From assembly GCF_037975245.1 (NCBI RefSeq), contig NC_092575.1, forward strand, positions 15,048,310-15,112,309: 64,000 nucleotides of DNA. Direction: 5' to 3'. Numbering within the stretch: the stretch's first letter is position 1; every line of letters begins with the position of its first letter. The position numbers were made by a program, and so were the translations under genes. A model generated the notes under the pieces. That model was not told the DNA's origin and did no database searches. It saw nothing but the letters and a program-made list of their open reading frames with translations. The DNA comes from Apostichopus japonicus (lineage: Eukaryota; Echinodermata; Holothuroidea; Aspidochirotida; Stichopodidae). This document shows, in pieces, positions 47,518 to 58,800 of this stretch.

Positions 47518-50500
47518 TCATGGACCGCTAACCAACGAGCTTCTGCTCTGAGTTTTACCGTTTCCGGTCTGTTTCAGAGTTACAATGGCGTTGGGTTTTA
47601 AGTATTGACCAGATATAAGGCTTGTATCGTTCATTTTCATAGCACCGGTGACGTCAGATACCTGTAGAAGAAGAAGAAGACATTGCGGTTGAGAAAATGG
47701 TCTTCTTCGAAATGTTAATTCTATCATTATGCTGTGTATGTGTGATCTGTTATGATTACATATTGTTCGGTTAGATTTAATTCTCGTTGTACTATACCTA
47801 CCCAGTGTTAACTCAGAATATGTTTGTATGCAGATGATCAGATTGAAAACAATGCATAATATCTCTTCACTCGCTAACGGTTTGACCTAGAGAATTAAAT
47901 TTAAGTCATTTAGATATAAAAACAACCGATCTTACAAAACCTTTCGAGTTCCAATCAGTGTTTTCATAAGAGCCATGCGGAGAAGTTATAGCCTCGCAAC
48001 ATATAGAATAAGGAGATAACATTGAATAGAAACTTCCGCCTCGAAAGAACCAAGTTCAGATCTCTGGGAATGGACATTGACCTGTGGTTTTTATACAGAT
48101 AGCTAAATCGTTTAGTGAAATTGAACTCTTTTTTTCCCCTCTTTTTTCCCGCCTTTATTAAATTTCCACCAAACGAATAAGCTATTTGTAATCCCAAGTT
48201 CCACATCAAATAATGATCAGAAAGTTGGAATGCTTTCAAGTTGCTTTTCATAACCGGTTATTGATAGTATGAAAAAAAGAAAGTTCTGACAGGTTTGATT
48301 TATTAAATTAATCTGTATGGCTGTAGACTCACTTAGAAGGTGAGAAATTGTGTCGTGTTCACGAAGTTTGTGTTACGAGGACCTCGGTGTAACAACCAGT
48401 TGACAACACAACAAACAAGTACATACATTAATAAGAAGAAAGGAAAAACACTTTTTTATTCTTGTATGAGATGAAATTTGCCATCTTAATGAACCCCAAA
48501 AACGAAGTTTAATTTTTTTTTCTCTCGAAACTTTGTCTTTCTAACATATAAAAACTAGAAGATGCTTCTTGGAAATTTAATAAGTCATTTATGAACTTGC
48601 GCTTTAGACATAATTATTTACTATATAGAGGATCATAATATTCTATTTCCTGCGTGATTAATATTTTTCTCTATCGCAATAACGATATACTTTTCACATG
48701 TTACGATGTTGCAAAAACTTGCTTTAAAAATATCGTTTTATGACTTCTTCTATGCCCAATTGTCAACTTCATATTCATTTTCGTGTGTTAATTGCCCCTT
48801 TGTTACTGCCGGTCAAATACTCTTCTTAATAAACATGTCCCCTTCGAGGCAATAAACTAAACATTTCGAAGTGCAAGTCTATTACCGTGAAAATACATTA
48901 GAGTTCAAGAGATAAGTTTAACATTATAAAGACGATAATAAACCCTCAGACTCTAGGAAGGTGGAAATGAAAATGAAAAAGGAAGGATATATGATGAAGG
49001 AATGGTGTGATAACCAGGCAGGTCAGGGGTAGGGGTGGGTGTTGTGTGGGTGGGGGTGGGTGGGTGGTTGGGGTACAGTCTGCGAGAGGCTGTGGGACAT
49101 GTGACTTTGATGTGATTGCGCAAACCACAAAGTTACCCCAAATCTTTCGATTCAAAATGGATCCTCCCTGCATTCCGTACCATAAATTCCAGTATTTTTT
49201 TTTCAACCACTGGGCAGTGTTTGCTATATTGTGTCTCACTTTTTTCAACAAAAGGACACTTTTTAATTACAGTTTACACTTTTCAACCAATGGGTACATT
49301 TTATTACCAAAATTAAAGGATTCTTTCCTATGGGGAGGGGGGAAGGCAAAATAGGCCTCTTATTTATGAAACTGGGCATTTTTTCACGTTTTCCACAAAA
49401 CTGGTATTGCCGCCAATGTGTACGGTTGTCTAGGAGGCTATACGTTTACTCGAAGCAGACAACCAGTGCAGCCAATCAGGTTCGCTATAACATAAAACGT
49501 AGCCGGAATTTCCGCTCAAAACAATGTGTGACGTCATCAACGTTACTAAGTTACGTTTGTTCGCCGTAGGCAGTCGCCGGGTGCATGGAAATAAATCAGA
49601 ACTTCACAATTCATGGGCTTAACCCATATTTATTCAAAACAACATTGTGATTGCTTAAGCGTTTTAATCCAAAGAGACGAGAAACTGTCACGTTGTACTG
49701 TTTTTTGTTTTGGTTGAAACTGCTGGTTAAAAGAGGTTAAACTTACGTCATAAACTTCGGAGTTATCAACCGAGACATTCTGGTATTTGCATTCCTTGTA
49801 GTACCGTCTCTTCTTTAGGAAATAAAGAACGACTACGTCGCACATCACCGTCGCCTAAATTATCAAATAAAAATCAAAGAAGGAAAAAGATAAAATAATA
49901 AATGTTTAAAAGACTGCCGTGTTGTCGATGTAAGCAGAGACAGGCAAATTAAAGACATTTTATAGGAAGAACTGTTTAAAATTGAAAGTGAAGTACTTTC
50001 AAAAGCTTTCAGCAAATTTTGAGGAAGTTTATGTTGCGGAATGGATACTGACAACGTTAAGCCCCCCCCCCCCCAAAAAAAATGAAGCCGATGTGCTTAT
50101 AATAGAGAGTGAATGAAATATGATTGAATTCTATGCATGAAGTATTCTTTTAACACTTAAAGAACGACTGGTAACAAATGGATTTTATGCAAATAATTCT
50201 CATACTTCTTATAATCATACTTAAAGAGGTGACTGGAAGATGTTTCTTATATTTATTTCATTAATTAAAGTGTTACTGAAAGTGATTGATTCCTATGCAA
50301 ATCATTCTCAAATTGTTTGTTTTTATTTACTTTTTAAAAGACGTGAGTTAAAGTGACTGGAATTCCCTTTAAATATTTCTTTATATTTTTCTTTCCATAT
50401 TTGACACAGGAACTGAAAGTGATTGAATTCTAGTCAAATAATTCTCTCTTTTTTTGGGGGTTGCTTTTTCAAGAGCTGGTGACTGAAAGTGATTTCTCAT

Positions 50501-53500
50501 TCACTCTCCATATTTAAAGAGTGTTTGAAAAGCGACTGAGTACTAGGGCAAATAATTCTCATATTTCTTTTAATATTTAAAGAAAAACTGAATTAAACTG
50601 AAATGGAATTGTATTGAAACATTTCTATCTCTATATCTCTCTCTTTACCTTTCAATATTTAACTGTGACTGTATAAGTATAATTAGGGGTGGGGGGTGGG
50701 GGTAGGAAGCTTCCAAAAAGTGTGTGTGGGGGGGGGGAAACAACATCAGAGGGGCACTTTCTCATACCACAACCACTACGCGTTATGCCACAAACCGATA
50801 CACACCGGCCATATCACTTATATATATATATATGATGTGTTAGTATGCTATCAATACTATTTATTGAGATTGTTTATTGTTAACCGTGCAATAAAAAGAT
50901 ATGGGATGCCATTTTGAAAAAAACGTGTACAGACTAAAGATAAATAATTCAAATAAAATATTAAAATAAACGAAGGCTTAAGATATCCAAAAGACAGTTC
51001 TTCATCAAAGGGGTACATTTTATTTGCCAGTAGGGCACATTTGTTATTTTGAAAACAAGTGCGGGGGGGGGGGGGCGTGCCCCCAGTGCCCCCCACCCCG
51101 TTGTTCCTTTCCATATATACTTACAAGTGAAAGCAAAGCTACGCCAGACGCAATGTTCAACATCAGAGGCACAATGTCAAATTTCCCTGCCTCTCCGAAA
51201 ATCTCAATTTGGAACAAAATACCGTACGCTTTCGTCAAATCTCTCGATTCGGTGCCGTTCTCTCTGTAGTAGGAGGAAAATCTGTGAAATATGTAACCAA
51301 GAGAACAAAGCTTTATGAAAATTTACAAGATGTCAGAGGTATCACCTCCAAATCTTCTACAATTTAAAAACAAAACAAAGCAAAGCAAAACAAACAAACA
51401 ATCATAACGAATTTTCAGAGTGTATTTTTATGCTTCTTTTGAACTTTTGAACGCCTCAAGTAGTCATTTGATCGTCAGTGTAACACGGCTCAGTGTTTGG
51501 CAATGTCACAACGTATATCTTTAAAAAATTATGGAACGCGAAAAGGGCAAACTTATTTCGTTGCTAAGTTTAACGTAAGTTTAGACAACGACGTAAGTTT
51601 AGACAACGGCATTTTAGACATCAACGTCGGTTTGAGCAACAGCGTGGTAAAACAGCAGCAGCAACAACGTTAGTTTAGACAACAACAAACTTAGTTTAGA
51701 CAACGAAATAAGTTTGCCGTTTTCGCGTTCCATAAAAAATAGCTTACATAATTGGGCCATTACACTTTATAATCCCCTACCTTTCACTTTAAAGGCGATA
51801 CCTTCTTTAGTTGCTTTTAGAAATAAAGTTTACTTAAGCACTTCATCAACATGTACTATAACTGAGAATTGTTGTCTACTACTCAATTATTGCTTGTACT
51901 TATTCTAACTTGGGGGGGGGGGGTGAGGGAGGGAAGGGGTAGGGGAAGCAGTGGTTCTGTTTGTTTTTCTTTTCTTTTCTAATTGTAAAGTTCTGTATTT
52001 TTTTCAGAGAGTGTCACTACCCGACAAGCCCTATAGGGTTTTTTAGTACACTTCCTTTCACAAGTTTTGTTTCTTATCTCCTTCTATGTTATACGTCACA
52101 CTTATGTTGTGATAAAACAAAATAACATAAATGAAATGAATGAAATATGAAGCATCACTACATTCTATTTGGGGGGGGGGTACTTTTAACAACTGTTGGC
52201 GAGCTTCATTATTACTGATTACCAGTGGCGTATGCAAGTGGGGGGTGGAGCGGGGGTGGGTGGGTAGGGGGATGGATGGCCATCGTATTTACCATAAGTA
52301 TACCATAAGTACTTCCTAGCACAACCTTGTATTTGGACCAATTATACATCTAATACATACTCTAAATATGCTTCAGATTTTTTTTTTTTAACATTGATTC
52401 ATGCACTTTATCTAGGTTCCACTTAGGTGGATTACGATGACGTTTGAAAACTCTTTATATTTGCTTTGTAGCTAATCCACTGAATAACAGAACAAAATAT
52501 CCCAACCCCCCCCCCCAAAAAAAAAAAAATCGAACTTTTGGAAGCAAGAGCTATAATGGTCGTGGAAAATCACAATAGATTGGAAAGGAAAAATAGTGCA
52601 AATTGAAAAAGAGCTTGAAAAGATTTTCTCTTTGGATACTCACCTGAAGTTAAATTTGTCTTCCTTGTTTGGAGCAATAAAACTATATTTTGGTACGCAG
52701 TGTTTTTCGTTCCAATCTAAATTACATTTCCAATCGATATTAATGATAATGACTCCTCCCTACAGAAAAAAAAAACACAGGAGAGAAATGTTAAAAACTG
52801 AAGCACATGAAAGAAGTTGTCAAGAGTTACCTGAAACAATTAGAAGTTTGTCAACTCATCCCCACCCCCATCCCCATCCGCTACCCCCTTGCCGCCACCA
52901 AAAAGTCGTCTTAATTGGCCTATATTGTTTTTAGAGAAGCTTTTAATGATCCACTTCCCCAAAACAACCAATAAATATTTGATTCCATTTTTTGGTTTTT
53001 GTGTTTAAATTTAAAATTAAGTTTTTTAAAGTAACATAAAATTGGTATTGTTTTTTTGTTGTTGTTATATTTGTATTAACAACACTGTTTACCGACTCGC
53101 CTTTGAAATTCGGGAAAAGGAGAAGAATGAATAGGGAACGATATTATCGTTGAAAGACGCTGCATATGAACCCCATGACCACCTACGACATCGAAGACTA
53201 CGAAGCTCTAGAGAGGACATGGTAAAACATTTTTGATTACGTACGTACGTGCGTACGTACGTACGTAATATTTATAATGTACGTACGTGATAATTTTACG
53301 TTCCCTTCCTAAGAAGCATTACGTATATACTGTAACAAACTGGCCTATATGCAAGATACGTGCATACGTAGTGCATATGGTATTACTATATTACAATATA
53401 ATAATACTTCTCGTTCACTGGACCTCACATTTATCAATCATCCAACCACAGAGGTCAAGCTTAGTTTAACGATTGAGCCGGGGACTAACAAATGCCGGAG

Positions 53501-55787
53501 ACAGACAAGGTACGTTCGTTCGACTAACACTATAGAGATGTTTTTCGCTAACTACTATCCGATACTTTACTGCCATGTAATAAAGGATTTCCTACGAACA
53601 ATATCATTCCTCTCCATCTAGAAATGAAGATGTATCCCGCAGTATATCACGTATAGGGTCCTTGTGATAACATTGGCTATATCACGTAAAAAAACATGTA
53701 CGTAGGCCTAAATTTGATAAAAAAAATTTACGTACGTACGTGATTATTATTACGTACGAACGTGATAATTACTACGTTACATATACGTAATAATATTGAG
53801 TACGTACGCAATATTATCACATACGTACGTGATAATTATTACGTACGTACGTAATACATATCACGTACGTACGTTATAAACATCACGTACACTGGCGGAT
53901 CCAGGGCCTTTGTTTGGGAGGGGCCAAAGTGGCATTAGAGTGATATGGGGGAGGGGTCTAAGGGGAGGGGGTGCCCCCCTCCCCTTTTGGAAAATTTTCT
54001 ATTTCTGAATGCCCTCAGATGCAATTTGGTGCAACAAAAGTGTACAATGGTGATGTTAATTTACTTCTAAAAAAATGTTTCCCAGGTGTAATTTCCTAAA
54101 ATATTTATGAAACAAAGTTGAGATCATCTTTCTCAAGAAATTTGATTTCTCATAGGTTATAAATTTCTTACAACCAGCCTGTAACTGCAAAATGGTGTTA
54201 ACTGTAAATCCTCATGCTCATACATTTACCTAGCTCCCAACTCTTGAGAAGGCAAATGCTGGTCCATACCACGAATCGCCGTCCTGGGGGAGGGGTATAA
54301 GGGGAGGGGGTGTCCCCCTCCCCTTTTGAATTTTTTTGGAATCCTGGTGATGCCTACATGTAAAATGGTGGCACTAAGAAAGGCTTTTGTCACCCAAAAT
54401 TTTCTGAGAAATATGCATTTTTTTCTGTGTAACATCAATAAATTGAATAGTAGGTGATAATTCATTCTTTCCCGTGGCATGAAAATGTTCGCTGCTCGCC
54501 CCAATGAAAAGAAATATAGGCTAATTTGAGGTTCAAATGATGCTGTAAAGGAGGTTTTATACTCTATTATGCTAAATGCTAAAGAAATGATGGTTGCTAA
54601 GTCAAGATTTGATGCAAATTTTTTTATGTACACTTGACAATTACAATGCGTTTTTTTTCGGACGCTTGTGCGGGTCAGCGGGTTTGGGTGTTAGAATGCG
54701 GGTCTAATTCCCGCGAATTGCGGGTCAGTTGGGAGCTCTGCATTTAATTTTAAACCAGAAAACGAAAAGGTTTAGACTAGTCTACCACTGCTATTCCTCT
54801 CGATGTTTTTAATTTCCAATCATATGATTTAGCGGATGTTCGGAAACACTTTTTGGCTCACCTTTGGGGGGGGGGCATGGCCCCCCTTGGCCCCCCTTGG
54901 ATCCGCCAGTGATCACGTACATACTCAATATTATTACCTACGTACGTGATAATTATTGCCTACGTACGTAGTATGATTACGTACGTTATATATATTTTTT
55001 ACCATTTCATCTCTAGAGCTTTGTATAAGACATATTAATAAGGTCAAAATAATGGATTATTGTTTTCTCTTTTACAAGGAGAATGGGGATTCGTTGACGT
55101 GTTTTTTTGGGGTTTTTTTTGGGGGGGGGCAGGGGCCATTGTGGAGCGAATTAAGAACCCAACCTGGCGGTAGGGGATCGGGTGAGCTCATAGTTCATAC
55201 TTTACAGGTAAACGGTTGAGTTTGTGTGTTTGATTAGGCAGACAAACTTTCTCCTTTACTTTGGCAAATACTTAATATGATATTTAAAATAATTAAAAGA
55301 AAAATGCACAATTTAGCTATATCTGTTTTTTTCTTATTGCTTAATTGAAGTTTCAAACCGCCTTTTGTTTTGTATTTATACCGCAAAGTTACCAAAGATA
55401 CTGAGTAGCTTTCTTCATAAAATTACAATTTAGTACATTAAGACACGTTGCTGGTTTCTTTTTTTCACCAAATAAGTTAATTAGCGAATATCGATTGAAC
55501 TTGATTCCATGCAATCCAAACAAGTTAAACAAATAAATCCAAACATTTCCCCGTATATACAAGACGAAACTAAATACCTTCAAGGCCATTTGCTGGAAGT
55601 CTCTACCCGCCTCTCGAGCAATCGTTGATAGCTTAAATATGGGACAAAATTTATGGTTCGGATCGGAACTGTTGAAATTACAGTTGAAGTTATTACTCAA
55701 AATATTCGTCCTTTTGAGGAAAAAGAAAAAGGATACATAAATAAATATAAAGAAAAACAAAACAAATAATTTTTAATTTTTTTAATG

Positions 55788-55878
<91 letters not shown>

Positions 55879-58800
55879 CCTGATATGAGAAGGCTGAGCC
55901 ACGGGGTCGGGGGGGGGGACGTACGTTGAGCCGACCCCCTAAATACAGGCGTTAACTACGCCTTTGATAGTAGCATCAACAATTTCCGAATAATGCAATT
56001 TATAAGATAAATTCACAAGTTTTCTGAAGCTTAACTCAAACTTTTCAGCTTAATTTAAGCGTTTCAACATCATCAAGGAAGAGGTTCCAAATTCTGGCAG
56101 CTAACAATAACTAAATATTTCAAATATTTCGCAACAAAGTTGTTCTCAAACACACACTTGTCGAAAGTTAAGTTAGTGAATAAAAATGTCTCTACGAGGC
56201 AAAACGCTTTATATGATGGCATCATTCCCTTTCTTGAAATTGAAGATAAGATTTTACGTTGTTTGTTATATCCCCTGGGATCCATATTATAAAGTGCAAC
56301 AGCGTAAAATAACGTTTATCGAAACCTCAATCACCCGAAATTTCAATTACGTCTTAAAATAGTCTTGTACAATAGCCATAATGTACAATCGCCAATCGAA
56401 CATATAAGCCGATCCACACAGAGGTTACAGTAACTACTGTAAATCTTAAACATTTTGTACTACAGTTAATACTGGAATTGTGCTGACAAATCGATAGCAT
56501 GTGCTATTAGGATTACAGTAAGAACTGAGGATATGTGTTATCCCAACAAATCCACTTTTGGGATATACTCATATCCTCAGTTCTTACTGTAATCCTAATA
56601 GCACATGCTGCCGATTTACAGCACGATCCAGTTTTACTTCGGTACAAAACTTTTAAGATTTTATAGTAGTAACTGTGTTCTCTGATAACATATTAATCCA
56701 GTGTAATTTGGTGAGCTTATTCAATGCAAAAAAGCTTGTACAACGTAAAATAGCATTTAATGCAGTTATATAACGTCGTTACTTCAAAAGAGAAAAATTA
56801 TAAATTAAAACCATTGAAACTATCAGACAATTGTTTCTCTTCTTAAGGAAAAAAAATGAACCGCGTAACCTCAATCACCCATTTTGAAATAATGTACTTT
56901 CAATTCCAAATTACGTCTTAAAATAGTCTATACACAAACTTGAAAGTAGCAATGTCTTTAATATTGTAAAATCGATCAATCGAACATATTAATCCAGGTT
57001 CATTTGGTTGAGCTTAACAAGTTAACATGACGCCTGACTGTTGGCATGAAATTATTATTCATTCTGTTCAATTTCTATCGCCTTGAAGGGAGATTATGGC
57101 CGGGAAGGGATGAGGGGGGGGGGAGGGGGGTGTGTGTAAATGATAGTGGGTACTTCAAGGGGGTAGTATATACCTACTATAAATAAAATACAAAGTTTTC
57201 ATCGTTGGGATTTAACCCCTTATTGTTATGTAGTTTTTATTTTTTAAATAATAATTTTTTTGTTACAACTTTTTATATAGTTTGATGTATTCATTAAAAC
57301 TTTTTTTTGCCATTAAAGTTACCCGAACGTTCATTGACCGTATATACCACAGATAAATCATGATAGATTACGCCATCATAAAATCGTTCGGAAATTTGAA
57401 GCGATTGCCGGGTTATCGAATTAGAAACAAGTCATATTTGTGATATATTATATTTAAGTCTGAATCATCGAAATTGTGGAATAGTAGGAAAGAACACGTC
57501 CCGGGTGAAAACTCTCTTTTTTATATCTTTTTAAATAAAATCTTTTTAACTTTTATCTTTACTGTAATATCTTGTATCTCAGTATTTGCCTCGAATATAG
57601 TTGTATCCTGTTTTTACATTTATATTAATATCGGTTTTTCTGCCTTCTTTTAAGGCTACTAGAGATATTTAACAATTATGGACTTCCAATGTCACTTCAA
57701 CATATTTCATCCAGATGGGACCTTTAATGACAGCTTTCTCTATAAGATTTTGCATCTGAGAAATAAAGTTGAACATCAATTCAAAAATAATCAAAATTCA
57801 AAAAATTTAAACTGATCGCAAAGAGTACGGTAGCCCAGCATTTTGAGGCATCAAACATGTGTTCACTGTAGAGTGACAACAATGATCTTATGGACTTACT
57901 TCGTAAAATTAAATTTTGGAAAGGAAATAGCATTTCTAATCATAACCGTGAAATTTCCCGCTGCTCCTAGAACTGCCTCATCTTTTCTGTGATCAAAAAA
58001 GAAAAGAAAAAGAGGATAAAATAGGAAGACAAAAGGAGAAGCAGAAATTAAAACAATAAAGAGTAACAAATTATCAAAACGCAGATTATGAATTTGAAAT
58101 AATCTTAAACTACTTTACCCAGACTTTTGAAAAACCTTGCTAAGTATAGCCTCCTTAAATGACCAGAAATACCAGAGCATTTTGCACGTTTATCCGAGAG
58201 AGTTGACGTCAATGGGGAAGCGGAAAGGTGGTAAATTAAAGGTCACATGTTTAGAGCGTGTGTCTGCGCTTGTGGAGGAGAGAGAGAAATGTGAGGAAGG
58301 GGCCGGGGGGGGGGAGGCGGTGGACGGTGGTGGTGAGAAAGAATGTTGTGGTTCACAAAAATATGAAATATCAACTAAACATCTCCTTAAAGTGAAGTAT
58401 GTCGTTTCAAACTCGTCATTTTAAGAAGTATACTTACAATGGTAGCAAGTCCACTTCTGTAGGACACCACGCTTGGACTTCACAACTACTTTGGCTGCCT
58501 TTGTAAGGCACGCATCTGCCTGTCAACCGACCTGTGAAATCACAAAACAAAACCCTTTTTTTTAACCCTTTAAAAGAATATTTGGGTCTACCCCTTCCCT
58601 TTACCCACGTCTACGCCACTGGTTGGTTACTTAATTTCAAGAAAATTCCGTTATAGCAAACGTCTGAACTGAGGAATTATGACGTCATGCACTTACGTCA
58701 CAGTATACCGCGAAACTAGCACTACAACATACCGTTTCACAAACATGATAGATCAGGTCATCCGTTATTGGTCCGAAATTGTAGCGTAATAAAAAAAAAA

